A stretch of DNA of 64,000 nt from assembly GCF_002352765.1 (NCBI RefSeq), contig NZ_KZ293963.1, forward strand, positions 2,440,368 to 2,504,367, given 5' to 3'. Below are positions 17,624-26,992 of the stretch, in pieces; position 1 is the first letter of the stretch; every line of letters begins with the position of its first letter. Under the pieces are notes generated by a model. The model saw only the letters and a list, made by a program, of their open reading frames with translations. It was not told the DNA's origin and did not search any database. A program made the translations under genes and the position numbers. This DNA comes from Alteribacter populi (lineage in GTDB: Bacteria; Bacillota; Bacilli; Bacillales; Salisediminibacteriaceae).

Positions 17624-18156
17624 AAATGCCACTGCCTTTGTGTTTTTATTCCTTCTTTGTATCTTGTTTATTATACGGAGCATTCACTTACTGTATACAC
17701 AACAAAGTTATTAATTTGGATATATATCCATACATCTCTACATTAAATAGTTTAAATCGACTTCCTTCCCCAATATTTCCTCGGAAATAACAATACTAGA
17801 AAAAATTCGACCTGCAAATATAAAGGTGAAATACTGTTAAACAACCAATGTTTATCTCTAAATTCTCTTTCATTCCGGGAAAATCTTCACCTAGTATTGT
17901 CATTTTTGCTTATATTGAACTTCTTACAACCTCTTGCAATCTCGATAATTTTTATTGAATAAAACTTCTTCTCAAAAGCATAGTCACAATCTATCTTCAA
18001 CAAATTTCATGTAGTGACTGCTATTCTTTATATTAACAATTAGTTAGCTCCATATCCCCACAAATTCCAACATGATTTGTCCTATTTTCAAAGAATATGA
18101 GAATAGTATAATTTACTATGTAAAAAAATATCTATTTATAGGGAGGATATGAAATA
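17624..18156. other. A+T-rich divergent intergenic region
   Basis: About 530 bp between the divergent YqeG-type and amidase genes. It contains a perfect -10 hexamer TATAAT on the plus strand at 18107-18112, 50 bp before the amidase start, without a clear -35 box. No open frame, hairpin or riboswitch-like structure was found. Confidence 0.5.
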
Positions 18157-20109
18157 TTGCAAAAAACGACAACAGGTTTTATGTCGAAATGGCTTATTTT
18201 TTTGTTAATTTCGACGACGACTTTGTTGCTAGTGGGAACGAATACTAACGCAGAAAACTCTAACCCTTCAATCTCAAGAATTGATGGTTCAACTTTATAT
18301 GAAACTTCGGCATTAATTTCTTCTAGAGGTTGGGACCAAGCAGATACTGTTGTAATCGCAAGAGGAGACAGGTTTTCTGATGCATTATCAGGGGTTCCAT
18401 TAGCAGCAAAGTATGATGCACCGTTACTCTTATCAAGAAGTCATCGGTTAGATAATTTTACGAAAAACGAGCTTGAACGCCTAAATGCAAGGAATGTCAT
18501 TATTTTAGGTGGACATCTGGCCATTGAAGACACAGTAGAAGATGAAATTCGAAACCTAAATATTAATGTTGAAAGATTAGCAGGTAACAACCTGCACGAT
18601 ACAGCACACCTCGTAGCAAATGAAGTAGCTCCTAACGGATCAAACAAAGCCATTATTGTAAGTGATACTAACTTTCAGGATGCTCTATCCATTGCACCGC
18701 ATGCCGGCAGTGAAGGTATACCGATATTGCTTAGTGAAAGGGATTCACTTCCCAATGCCACTAAGCAAGCATTAGATGAGCTGAATGTACAGGAAACATC
18801 CGTTATTGGCGGAGAACTTGCGATTGAAGATAACGTACTAAGTGATCTACCAAATCCAAGCAGAATTGAAGGAACGACACGCTTTCACACAAACGTTGAA
18901 GTTCATAATCAATTTCACTCAAATGCGAATAAAGCCTACATTGCAACTTCAGAACGGTTTCCAGATGGGCTTTCCGGTGCAGCCCTCGCTTCAAAACAAG
19001 AAATTGGCGTTGTATTAGTGAGAGATCCTCTTCACAATGTGACCCGAAACCATTTAATATCTTCAAACTATGACGAGTTATTCGTTCTGGGCGGAGAACT
19101 CGCTGTAAACGAAACAACTTATAATGAAATCCGCTCCCTATTTGAAGATTCTAATCAAACCGTTTTTCGATTAGGGGATTACCATAGTAAAATGGCTGAA
19201 CTAAGGGAAGATCTTGCTCAGTTAGAATATCAAACTTCTGATAACCCGGAAAATTATTATGGTTCAAGTACGGAGTCAGCCGTTACACAATTTCAACGTG
19301 ACAATAACTTGAGTGTAGATGGTATTGCTGGCCCTCAAACATTTTCAAAGTTAGAAGAGTTACTCTCTGAACAAGTTACATATGGGGTAGTGACAGCTTC
19401 TTCGTTAAATGTTCGTAGTGGACCTGGCACCAATTACAATGTAGTTGGTTCATTACTTAATGGCACAAGGGTTGAAATTCTTGGTACGAACAGCAACGGA
19501 TGGCACAGAATTAGCCATAACAATTCTACAGGTTATGTTTCTGGAGAGTATATTCGTCTCGAAACAGGCAGCGACAAAGTAGTGGTTATTGATGCCGGAC
19601 ACGGAGGACATGATCCTGGAGCGCAAGCCTTTGGATTTAGTGAAAAAGATGTGATCTTAGATGTAGCCCTAATCGCGGACGAAATCATGGAAGATACAAA
19701 TATCGATGTAGTTTTAACGCGTGATGGTGATTATTTTGTAGAACTCGAAGATCGAGTAAAAATGGCTCATGATTCCAATGCTGATGCCTTTGTAAGCGTC
19801 CATGCGAATGCGTTCGGACAAGAACATGTTCATGGAACGGAGACATATTGGAACCAGAACCAGCGCAGTGCTGAAAGCAGAGCTCTAGCTGAATCGATTC
19901 AAGAGCGCTTACTTGCAAAATTGGGAACTCGCGATCGCGGTGTAAAAGAAGCAGACTTCTATGTCATTCGAAATACACAAGTTCCTAGTGTGTTAGTTGA
20001 GTTAGGATTTATCACAAACCGAGAAGAAGCTAACAAAATGCAAACACCTGAATTTAAACAGGCAGCTGCTGAAGCAATTAAAGAAGGAATCTTGAACTTT
20101 TATAACTAA
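18157..20109 (+). CDS. Secreted N-acetylmuramoyl-L-alanine amidase with CWB2, peptidoglycan-binding and SH3 domains
   Basis: 650 residues. A signal peptide (about residues 1-32, ending near NTNAEN) is followed by three cell-wall-binding type 2 repeats (about 38-330; each has a GG-x-LAIED/AVNE-type end such as GGHLAIEDTVEDEI). Then come a PG_binding_1 domain (about 343-405, TQFQRDNNLSVDGIAGPQTF), a bacterial SH3 domain (about 412-468, SSLNVRSGPGTNYNVVGSLL) and an Amidase_3 catalytic domain (472-648, VVVIDAGHGGHDPGA, FVSVHANAF, VLVELGFITN) with the zinc-binding His/Glu residues. It cleaves the MurNAc-L-Ala bond in peptidoglycan. Start: TTG at 18157 with GGGAGG 10 bp upstream; ATG 18181 is an alternative. 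A strong terminator follows. Confidence 0.93.
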   Translation: MQKTTTGFMSKWLIFLLISTTTLLLVGTNTNAENSNPSISRIDGSTLYETSALISSRGWDQADTVVIARGDRFSDALSGVPLAAKYDAPLLLSRSHRLDNFTKNELERLNARNVIILGGHLAIEDTVEDEIRNLNINVERLAGNNLHDTAHLVANEVAPNGSNKAIIVSDTNFQDALSIAPHAGSEGIPILLSERDSLPNATKQALDELNVQETSVIGGELAIEDNVLSDLPNPSRIEGTTRFHTNVEVHNQFHSNANKAYIATSERFPDGLSGAALASKQEIGVVLVRDPLHNVTRNHLISSNYDELFVLGGELAVNETTYNEIRSLFEDSNQTVFRLGDYHSKMAELREDLAQLEYQTSDNPENYYGSSTESAVTQFQRDNNLSVDGIAGPQTFSKLEELLSEQVTYGVVTASSLNVRSGPGTNYNVVGSLLNGTRVEILGTNSNGWHRISHNNSTGYVSGEYIRLETGSDKVVVIDAGHGGHDPGAQAFGFSEKDVILDVALIADEIMEDTNIDVVLTRDGDYFVELEDRVKMAHDSNADAFVSVHANAFGQEHVHGTETYWNQNQRSAESRALAESIQERLLAKLGTRDRGVKEADFYVIRNTQVPSVLVELGFITNREEANKMQTPEFKQAAAEAIKEGILNFYN

Positions 20110-20125
20110 ATGAAAGCTTCCTTAT

Positions 20126-20171
20126 AAAGTACAGCCCTCCAGTCAAAAGCGACGTGGAGGACAGTACTTTT
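20126..20171 (+). terminator. Rho-independent terminator after the amidase gene
   Basis: Arms AAAGTACAGCCCTCCA and TGGAGGACAGTACTTTT pair with two mismatches across a 14-nt loop and end in a short T run, 17 bp after the amidase stop. Confidence 0.8.
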
Positions 20172-20196
20172 CATCAATATTCGACAAATAAAGAAG

Positions 20197-20218
20197 TTTA
20201 AATAAACGTTTGTTTAAA
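20197..20218. promoter_or_regulatory. Near-perfect AAACGTTT palindrome, possible operator
   Basis: A 22-bp imperfect palindrome (TTTAAATAAACGTTTGTTTA, then AA) between the convergent amidase and TagF-like genes. A similar sequence lies at 45906-45925 upstream of the capsule operon. Both are preceded by GAAGTT. The rest of the ~280-bp gap shows no other feature. Confidence 0.35.
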
Positions 20219-20449
20219 TTGCAGTTTAACTATTTTCCTTAAAGTAGAGTTGTTAGTTAGTAGTAAGGATTTCAGTTTCATCAGGATACCTTTACATTTA
20301 TGTTGTCTTACCTTGATATGCTTTGGATCCGTTGGAACCTCAACTTCTCTCAAAGGAAATACTGGAAATCCCTAGTGAAAATGGATAATAGATTTAGCCA
20401 GAAGCCACATGGGCTCCCGGCTAATTTAGACCGTAAAAACATAAAGTTA

Positions 20450-22426
20450 CTAATCCAGTACCTCTTTCAGGCGACTTCTCTTATCAGTTTCACTGTTTTG
20501 ATTGTGACCTAAAATATTACGTTGAATATAGTCATAGGTAGCTTTAGTATTTTGACCACTTTTACACTCAATTAATTTTGAATACTGGCTCAAGTTAGCT
20601 GTGGACTGTGGTTTTGAATAATTCTCAGATATAAGCGAGTGTAAATCGTTAAATCTCTCTGCAATGTCACCAAAGGCAATGTCCTTTTGAAGGATATTTG
20701 GTGCACCATACTCTTTTTCTGCTCTCTCTTTATCTTCCCAATAGAAAACGATGTTACTTCCGCCAGCAAATGCATAAAACACAACAGATGAATAATCTGA
20801 AATTAGAACTTTACTACGAAGAAGTGCCTCTTTAATATCACCTTCGTAAAAGAAATGCTGGTATTTTGCGTAAATTTCAGGGAATTGCTCTTTTAAGATC
20901 ATTTTTGATTTAGGATGCAAAATAATGTTTACTTGTTTATCATGATAAAACTCTTGCTCTTTAATCGATTCCATGAATGAAAAGTAACGAGACAGATAAC
21001 TTCCGTTTTCAATTTCCCCTGTAAGATCCCATGGTCTCCACGTTAACATAAATGTAATTTCGTCTTTTGTATTTTCCTGCTCTTTGACATACAAATCAAG
21101 GTTTGGAAGACCTGTTAACATTAAGTTTTCCTTATTATAATTGGTATTTTTAACAAATAAATTTCGTTCATATTTAGAGTTGACGAGCACATAATCAGGA
21201 GCAATGGGGACTTTACGATTAAAGTATCCCCGCTCGAAAACGTTAGTGGCTAGGCAAACACCATGTTGCAAGAAGATTTTTTTATCGTTCTCTAGAACTT
21301 TTCTCTTGATGAGACCATCGTTATCATATAATCGGCGTTGTAGATGACTGACTAAATCAGACGATATGAAACTCCTAGCTAAGAAAATATAATAAAAGGC
21401 CAAAAAGCTATTTTTTTCAACTAATGAGCTACCATATTGTTTTTTTAAGTTTTCAAACTCAGGGTGCTCTTTGTCCAATATATACACGCATGAACCGTTC
21501 TTTTGATATGCGTACTTAAATATTTCAAATGCAGATTCAGAAGCGCCTGCGCTGAACTTTTCAAAATAAATGTCATATCTATCCCGATTAGAGGAAAGTA
21601 AGCTAGTGAAATATGCACACATTTCCTTCCATTTGATAAACCTTCTCAAAACACTTGTCAAAACAATGACGTATTGACCCGTGACTGATTTACGAATAAA
21701 CAATTCCACATTGCAATTTCTTAAACGGTAAGAACGTGTATTAAATAAATAATGTCTTTTGTTGTATTTATCAGCAGTCCGTGATTTCATATTATAAATA
21801 AAATCAATATCCGGCTGCTTTAAACGAATATAAACCGGTGTGTTGATGTCACTAGTATTGACGTATTGTTGGTAAATAGCTCTCATCGGTATGAAAACAA
21901 CATATGCATGGATAAGCAAAGAAAACATGCCTGTGTTCATACTAAATTTTTTTCTTAATTTAGCGGGAAAAAAGAAGCGGAGTTTATAATTGATCGTTTT
22001 ATCATAGCCTAGTGAAAGCTGTGCCTCATCAAATGAATAGTTTCTAAACCGCATGACACCGAAAAAGATAAAATAAAAAAACAACGGAAAAATGGCGTTT
22101 TTAAATAATGGAGTTTTTTCCACTTTATCTATGATTTTTTCAATACTTATATTTTTCTGCTTTGTTCTAATAAAAGATATTTTATTATTTGAATCAACGT
22201 AAAAAACCATTTTTTCATCAGCGGTTTTTATGATATCTAAAATTGTTAAGGGTTCAGCATCTGATCGAAGTATTGTGTTTCCAGTTTCACTACTATAAAC
22301 GTAATACTTCATATTATATTTTTTATTTCGATTTACTATACTTTTATTCCCTTTAAAATCACAGTAATCTTTTGCAAAAACAGGACGGTCATCAATAAAA
22401 TCTATAAAGGTCCCTTTTTGATTCAC
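20450..22426 (-). CDS. CDP-glycerol glycerophosphotransferase family protein (TagF-like)
   Basis: 658 residues. The last ~380 residues form the glycerophosphotransferase domain: KIFLQHGV (catalytic His region), PDYVLVNSKYERN, MLTWRPWD, ILHPKSKM and LLRSKVLISDYSSVVFYAF, all typical of TagF/TagB-type enzymes. The first ~280 residues resemble the variable N-terminal region of large teichoic acid polymerases. These enzymes add glycerol phosphate units from CDP-glycerol to a lipid-linked wall polymer at the inner membrane face. The gene is monocistronic and its codon use is very A+T-rich compared with the window, which suggests horizontal acquisition, as is common for surface polymer genes. The acceptor is unknown. 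Confidence 0.85.
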   Translation of the reverse strand: MNQKGTFIDFIDDRPVFAKDYCDFKGNKSIVNRNKKYNMKYYVYSSETGNTILRSDAEPLTILDIIKTADEKMVFYVDSNNKISFIRTKQKNISIEKIIDKVEKTPLFKNAIFPLFFYFIFFGVMRFRNYSFDEAQLSLGYDKTINYKLRFFFPAKLRKKFSMNTGMFSLLIHAYVVFIPMRAIYQQYVNTSDINTPVYIRLKQPDIDFIYNMKSRTADKYNKRHYLFNTRSYRLRNCNVELFIRKSVTGQYVIVLTSVLRRFIKWKEMCAYFTSLLSSNRDRYDIYFEKFSAGASESAFEIFKYAYQKNGSCVYILDKEHPEFENLKKQYGSSLVEKNSFLAFYYIFLARSFISSDLVSHLQRRLYDNDGLIKRKVLENDKKIFLQHGVCLATNVFERGYFNRKVPIAPDYVLVNSKYERNLFVKNTNYNKENLMLTGLPNLDLYVKEQENTKDEITFMLTWRPWDLTGEIENGSYLSRYFSFMESIKEQEFYHDKQVNIILHPKSKMILKEQFPEIYAKYQHFFYEGDIKEALLRSKVLISDYSSVVFYAFAGGSNIVFYWEDKERAEKEYGAPNILQKDIAFGDIAERFNDLHSLISENYSKPQSTANLSQYSKLIECKSGQNTKATYDYIQRNILGHNQNSETDKRSRLKEVLD

Positions 22427-22737
22427 CGTTTTCCTCCTTCAACAAAGTTTATTTATCTTCCAATTTGTAGTTTTCTGTATATCATCATTATTATAGTTTT
22501 GGATGAGTCAAAACGTTCGAATCGCCACCATTTTACTTGATGTTCTGTTGAAGTTTTTACAAGAAAATTCACAAGTTCAACCGTAACATGATTACATGGT
22601 ATTAGTAATAGTAAGTTATTGGAAATAGCATTTATATAAACGATCATGAAAATACATAGAGTAAGCTGGGAACATATGCTATATCGGATTAAACTTATAA
22701 TAGTTTAAAAGCTAAAAGAGGAATAGTAAGTAGCATT

Positions 22738-22773
22738 AAAAGCTCACTCCACTTGGCGGAGTCAGCTTTTTTT
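22738..22773 (+). terminator. Terminator-like hairpin without an upstream plus-strand gene
   Basis: AAAGCTCACTCC pairs with GGAGTCAGCTTT with one mismatch and is followed by a T run (CTTTTTTT). The nearest upstream gene is on the other strand, so it either ends a short RNA starting near 22708 behind TATAAT or belongs to a repeat remnant. Confidence 0.5.
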
Positions 22774-22811
22774 GGTGCCTATTTTTTAGTGCCTTTTTTA
22801 GTGCCTTTTTA

Positions 22812-22862
22812 GTGCCTGGCCCCCACCGCGTTAATACAGTGCAGTGGCGGGGGTCAGGCACC
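22812..22862. repeat. R1 hairpin repeat, copy b
   Basis: Inverted repeat with arms GTGCCTGGCCCCCACCGC and GGCGGGGGTCAGGCACC. It lies about 160 bp upstream of the DUF3100 gene, the only R1 copy placed in front of a gene start rather than at gene ends. Confidence 0.8.
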
Positions 22863-23023
22863 AGCCTTCAGTTGTTTATTGAAAACTAAGCTCTTCTCTA
22901 CCACCTGAAGTAACTGAAAAAATACATAAAAACAGATTGTCTTTTCTGATTTTTTTTACTATTATTTAAAATACTAGATTTGTATGATTTATAAAACTAT
23001 TAGAGGATAGAGGAGGAATGGAT

Positions 23024-23830
23024 GTGAGCAATGACGAAATGATGGGGCTCTGGAAAGATTGGCGTTTACATGGGCTCGTTTTAGGAACGGTAGTGATTAC
23101 GGAAGCAATTGGTACGTATCAGTTTTCAATTGGACCAGGTGTTATCATGCTGTTGCCAATGCTTTATGCAATAATAATTGGACTACTTTTGTATTTCACG
23201 CCACTAGTTAAAGAAAAGCAATCGAAAAATGCAGAACCAATTATTGTATTAGGAGTTGCACTTTTACTTGCAAAGATTGGAGTCATTATAGGGCCTTCCT
23301 TACCTGAACTAATTGAAGCGGGACCAGCACTTCTCCTTCAAGAGCTGGGGAACCTCGGAACTATTTTAATAGCTTTGCCTATTGCGATCTTTCTTGGACT
23401 AAAACGTGAAGCAATTGGAATGACACATTCAGTAGCTCGCGAACCAAATGTAGGACTTATTATGGATAGGTACGGTATAAGTTCACCAGAAGGAAGAGGA
23501 GTAATGGCAGTTTATATTTTTGGTACGGTGTTTGGAGCGGTTTTTATGGGACTCATTGCAGGCTTTTTAGCAACATTGACTCCTTTACACCCTCTTTCTT
23601 TTGCAATGGCGTCCGGGATTGGAAGTGGTAGTATGATGGCTGCTGCCAGCGGCTCTTTAGTCGCATCATTTCCTGACTTAGAAAATCAGATTGTTGCATT
23701 TGCTGGTGCGAGTAACTTACTTTCATTGTCAACTGGTCTTTATATTAGTATTTTTATTGGCCTTCCATTAACAGAGAAACTATATAAAGTGATGACAAAG
23801 AAACGCGAGAACGTAAAAGATGTCGCTTAG
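23024..23830 (+). CDS. DUF3100 family integral membrane protein
   Basis: About 268 residues with roughly seven or eight hydrophobic membrane segments. It resembles the DUF3100 family: EAIGTYQFSIGPGVIMLLPM near the start, and FAMASGIGSGSMMAAASGSL in the second half. DUF3100 proteins are probable transporters of unknown substrate, often next to amidohydrolase genes, though none is here. GTG at 23024 sits 7 bp behind GGAGG, better spacing than ATG 23018, which is nearly in contact with it. The next gene follows after 20 bp and appears to be its partner. Confidence 0.78.
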   Translation: MSNDEMMGLWKDWRLHGLVLGTVVITEAIGTYQFSIGPGVIMLLPMLYAIIIGLLLYFTPLVKEKQSKNAEPIIVLGVALLLAKIGVIIGPSLPELIEAGPALLLQELGNLGTILIALPIAIFLGLKREAIGMTHSVAREPNVGLIMDRYGISSPEGRGVMAVYIFGTVFGAVFMGLIAGFLATLTPLHPLSFAMASGIGSGSMMAAASGSLVASFPDLENQIVAFAGASNLLSLSTGLYISIFIGLPLTEKLYKVMTKKRENVKDVA

Positions 23831-23850
23831 CCACAGGAGGGAGTTAACAA

Positions 23851-24306
23851 ATGCTATTTAAAAATCTCCAGGAATGGACTTTATTACTTTGTATTTTGGG
23901 TATTACAGCTTTACTAGGAAACTGGCTCGGGTATAGCATCCTACCCTTAGATGCTCTTCCAGGAATGATTATCCTTATTTTAATCTGTTTAGCAGGCTTT
24001 ACTTTGAACAAATTAATTAAAATCAATTTCCCAAGTATCGCCTATATTGCCCTAATTGGAGTCCTCGTTTCCATGCCTTGGTTTCCAGGTTCTGGACACG
24101 TTGTTACATGGACAAATAATGTGGAGTTGCTTGCCTTAACCACACCAATCTTGGCCTATGCCGGCATCGCAATTGGGAGATCATGGGCGGATTTCATGAA
24201 ACTGGGTTGGAAAACAATTGTCGTCGCTAGTTTGGTTCTTCTTGGAACATTCCTTGGCTCAGCAATAATTGCTGAAGTAATACTAAGGATTCAAGGAATA
24301 ATATAA
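23851..24306 (+). CDS. Small integral membrane partner of the DUF3100 protein
   Basis: 151 residues with four to five membrane helices (for example LPGMIILILICLAGFTLNKL and LLALTTPILAYAGIAIG). It follows the DUF3100 gene with its own GGAGGG site, and the two are presumably co-translated subunits of one membrane complex. Such a pairing of a ~270-residue and a ~150-residue hydrophobic protein is typical of this family. The gene ends directly before R1 copy c, which separates it from the convergent hexuronate operon. Substrate unknown. Confidence 0.72.
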   Translation: MLFKNLQEWTLLLCILGITALLGNWLGYSILPLDALPGMIILILICLAGFTLNKLIKINFPSIAYIALIGVLVSMPWFPGSGHVVTWTNNVELLALTTPILAYAGIAIGRSWADFMKLGWKTIVVASLVLLGTFLGSAIIAEVILRIQGII

Positions 24307-24307
24307 A

Positions 24308-24359
24308 GGTGCCTGACCCCCATCGCGTTAATGCTGCGCAGTGGTGGGGGTCAGGCACC
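24308..24359. repeat. R1 hairpin repeat, copy c, between convergent genes
   Basis: 52-bp inverted repeat (GGTGCCTGACCCCCATCGC / GTGGTGGGGGTCAGGCACC) starting 2 bp after the plus-strand stop and ending 19 bp before the minus-strand stop of the convergent operon. Its position fits a bidirectional terminator. Confidence 0.85.
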
Positions 24360-24377
24360 AACCTTGGCACCAACCTT

Positions 24378-25226
24378 CTATACGCCTGAGTAGGCCATAA
24401 ATCCGCCGTCTACTGGGATGGTTACTCCGGTTACGAATGCAGAGCTTGTATCATCGGCAAGCCAGAGCATCGTACCTAGTAAATCTTCGGGTTTTCCGAA
24501 CCTTCTCATTGGAGTGTGTGAAATGATTTTATCTGATCTCTCTGTGAGAGAACCGTCTTCATTGATGAGCAACTTGCGGTTTTGCTCGGTTAAGAAAAAA
24601 CCGGGTGCAATTGAATTCACTCTTACTCCTGCTTCGGCCATGTGCACGGAGAGCCATTGGGTGAAGTTATCAATAGCTGCTTTGGCAGAGCTGTAGGCAG
24701 GAACTTTTGTCATTGGTGAATACGCACTCATAGAGGATATGTTGATGACAACAGAGCTTTCTTTTTCAACCATTGACTTCAAAAAGACTTGGGTTGGATT
24801 AATGGTACCGAGAATATTTAGGTTAAATACGTGCTGGAACCCGTTCTCGGTTAAATCGAAAAAGCTAGTCGCATTCTCATCCAAAAGATCTTTTTTATCG
24901 AAAGTTTCGTTCGCAGTAGTTCCCTCAGGATGATTGCCTCCTGCACCATTAATCAGGATGTCACACGTGCCTAGTTTTTGAGATATTTCTTCTTCTGCTT
25001 GAATAATACTTTCTTTATCCAATACGTCACAAGCTATAGCAAGAGCTTCCCCTCCGGCTTCGGTTATTTCTTGTTCTACTTTCTGTCCTTTTTCAAGGGT
25101 TCGGTTCAGAATCGCGACACTCGCCCCTTGTCTTGCTAGCTCTTTCGCCATGGCAGAGCATAATACTCCACTACCGCCTGTGATCACGACTACTTTCCCT
25201 TGTAAATTTTCATGTTTTGGCAGCAC
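24378..25226 (-). CDS. uxuB: SDR-family D-fructuronate/mannonate oxidoreductase (YjmF/UxuB type)
   Basis: 282 residues of the short-chain dehydrogenase family: cofactor motif TGGSGVLCSAMA, NGAGG, SSMSA and the catalytic YSSAKAA. It is similar to B. subtilis YjmF, which interconverts D-fructuronate and D-mannonate. The start is GTG at 25226 behind GAGGAGG. It is the last gene of the hexuronate operon, 28 bp after uxuA. Its product mannonate is the substrate of UxuA, which supports the assignment. R1 copy c follows the stop. Confidence 0.85.
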   Translation of the reverse strand: MLPKHENLQGKVVVITGGSGVLCSAMAKELARQGASVAILNRTLEKGQKVEQEITEAGGEALAIACDVLDKESIIQAEEEISQKLGTCDILINGAGGNHPEGTTANETFDKKDLLDENATSFFDLTENGFQHVFNLNILGTINPTQVFLKSMVEKESSVVINISSMSAYSPMTKVPAYSSAKAAIDNFTQWLSVHMAEAGVRVNSIAPGFFLTEQNRKLLINEDGSLTERSDKIISHTPMRRFGKPEDLLGTMLWLADDTSSAFVTGVTIPVDGGFMAYSGV

Positions 25227-25254
25227 AGTTTCAACCTCCTCTAAAAAATTGGTC

Positions 25255-26313
25255 CTACATTCTCTCTAAAGAGTCCCAGATACCCCAGAGATACATAATG
25301 CCTAATGCACGGTCGTACAGGCCGTAGCCTGGTCTGCATTCTTCATCCCAAATATGCCGGCCGTGATCTGGCCTTGCATAGCCTGTAAATCCGTTCTCAT
25401 GATAGGCTTTCACCACGTCATAAATATCGATCGAACCATCCTGAGTTCGGTGAGATGTCTCAATAAAATCACCGTTATCAAAAATCTTCACGTTTCGAAT
25501 GTGAGCAAAGTGGATTCTATCTGCAAAAGAGCGAACCATTGAAGGAATGTCGTTAGCAGGGTTGGCGCCTAATGATCCACTGCATAATGTCAAACCATTA
25601 TAAGGACTGTCTACAAAAGACAGGAGCCTTTCGATATTTTCTTTATTCGTCATAATACGAGGGAGCCCAAAGATCGGCCATGGCGGATCATCGGGGTGTA
25701 TCGCCATTTTGATGTCGTGCTGTTCAGCAACGGGGATGACTTCCTCGAGAAAGTAACGAAGGTTCTCCCAAAGATCTTCTTCTGTGACATCTTTATAGGC
25801 GTGAAACAGTTCGTTGAGTGCTGCCAGTCTCTCCGGCTCCCACCCTGGCATAGTCATGCTTGAATCTTCACCGATTTTCTTCACTAAGTCTAAAGGATCA
25901 ATATTATGTATCTTTGATCCTTCATAGAAAAGAGCCGTTGACCCATCGTTCATTTCTTTAGCTAAGTCCGTTCTCAGCCAGTCAAAAACTGGCATAAAGT
26001 TATAACAGATGACTTTAACGCCGACTTTTGATAACTTTTCGATCGTCCTTTTGTAGTTTTCAATGTATTGTTCTCTTGACGGCAAACCTAGCTTGATATC
26101 TTCGTGAACATTGACGCTCTCAACGACATCAATATTTAATCCATGAGCATCTGCCTGTTCTTTTACTTCATTAATCTTATCCATTGGCCACTCTTCACCA
26201 GCTGGCACTTCATGCAATGCCCAGACAATCCCTTCTGTTCCGGGTATTTGCTTAATTTCATTTAATGAAACATGGTCATTCCCTTCACCAAACCAACGAA
26301 ATACCATTCTCAT
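25255..26313 (-). CDS. uxuA: Mannonate dehydratase UxuA
   Basis: 352 residues from ATG 26313, which is preceded by AAGGGGG. The open frame runs further upstream into kdgA, but that part is not homologous. It dehydrates D-mannonate to 2-keto-3-deoxy-D-gluconate (KDG). Family features: MRMVFRWFGEGNDHV at the start, then MAIHPDDPPWPIFGLPRI, LCSGSLGANPANDIP, FAHIRNVK and YARPDHGRHIWDE, which hold the metal-binding His/Asp/Cys residues of the TIM barrel. It lies 22 bp after kdgA and feeds KDG to KdgK and KdgA of the same operon. Identification is secure. Confidence 0.95.
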   Translation of the reverse strand: MRMVFRWFGEGNDHVSLNEIKQIPGTEGIVWALHEVPAGEEWPMDKINEVKEQADAHGLNIDVVESVNVHEDIKLGLPSREQYIENYKRTIEKLSKVGVKVICYNFMPVFDWLRTDLAKEMNDGSTALFYEGSKIHNIDPLDLVKKIGEDSSMTMPGWEPERLAALNELFHAYKDVTEEDLWENLRYFLEEVIPVAEQHDIKMAIHPDDPPWPIFGLPRIMTNKENIERLLSFVDSPYNGLTLCSGSLGANPANDIPSMVRSFADRIHFAHIRNVKIFDNGDFIETSHRTQDGSIDIYDVVKAYHENGFTGYARPDHGRHIWDEECRPGYGLYDRALGIMYLWGIWDSLERM

Positions 26314-26335
26314 GACTAGGATCCCCCTTTCTTTG

Positions 26336-26968
26336 TTACGATTGGATAACTTTCCCGACATAGCGTTTAGCTGTTTCCAAAACCCCAGCTTCACCATTCG
26401 AGCTAAGCGCTTTGTTCCAATCACTTCCTACTCCGACTGCCACAGCACCCGCTTCTAACCACTCATTTACGTTTCCTAAATTCACACCGCCCGTAGGCAT
26501 CACTTCAACTGTAGGCAATGGCCCTTTAATTGCTTTGATCATCGACGGAGAAAAGTGATTTCCAGGAAACAGCTTAATAAGGGCAACGCCGGATTCCGTT
26601 GCTTCTTTTATTTCTTTTACGGTCATACATCCAGGAATGTATGGAATGTGATATCGGTTACAAGTGATAGCTGTTTCTTTATCAAAACAAGGAGAAACAA
26701 TATATTCGGCTCCGCTCACCATGGCAATTCGGGCTGTTTCCGAATCCAGTACACTTCCTGCTCCGACAATGATCTCTTCCCCATGATCACGTAGTTTTTT
26801 AATTAGAGTCGGGGCATCCGGGGTCGTAAAAGTTACTTCAATTGACTTCACTCCGCCTTCAATACAATGGCGGGCAATGGTTTCTGCTTCTTCAAATGTG
26901 TCCCCCCGGACGACAGCTGTAACCTTTTTCTCTGTGATTTTCTGTAACGTTTGAAACGCTTTAAACAT
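26336..26968 (-). CDS. kdgA: 2-keto-3-deoxy-6-phosphogluconate aldolase KdgA
   Basis: 210 residues. It splits KDPG into pyruvate and glyceraldehyde 3-phosphate. The class I aldolase Lys is in ALIKLFPGNHF, with the earlier VTFTTPDAP and VGAGSVLDSETAR motifs and the GGVNLGNV phosphate-binding loop. It lies between the zinc dehydrogenase and uxuA, with gaps of about 25 bp on each side. Together with KdgK it completes the lower hexuronate pathway. A second aldolase of the same family is at 61564-62190 in the galactonate operon. Confidence 0.94.
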   Translation of the reverse strand: MFKAFQTLQKITEKKVTAVVRGDTFEEAETIARHCIEGGVKSIEVTFTTPDAPTLIKKLRDHGEEIIVGAGSVLDSETARIAMVSGAEYIVSPCFDKETAITCNRYHIPYIPGCMTVKEIKEATESGVALIKLFPGNHFSPSMIKAIKGPLPTVEVMPTGGVNLGNVNEWLEAGAVAVGVGSDWNKALSSNGEAGVLETAKRYVGKVIQS

Positions 26969-26992
26969 AAGAGCTGCCTCCTTAGAAATTAA

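Larger units (their letters stand above)
22427..23017. other. Intergenic region with possible small RNA and R1 copy
   Basis: About 590 bp between the divergent TagF-like gene and the DUF3100 gene. It contains a TATAAT hexamer (22696-22701), a terminator-like hairpin (22738-22773), three imperfect tandem copies of TTTTTTAGTGCC (about 22782-22816), and R1 copy b (22812-22862). A 64-codon frame on the minus strand (22453-22647) has no ribosome binding site and is not accepted as a gene. Confidence 0.5.

Noticed and set aside
20300..20512. 70-codon plus-strand frame after the amidase gene
   Set aside because: Its second part is antisense to the end of the TagF-like gene and no start signal is present.
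22453..22647. 64-codon minus-strand frame upstream of the TagF-like gene
   Set aside because: No ribosome binding site and no domain; it lies in promoter territory.
26314..26424. Upstream extension of the uxuA frame by 37 codons
   Set aside because: The extra residues overlap the kdgA 3' end and have no family likeness, and a good AAGGGGG site precedes ATG 26313.
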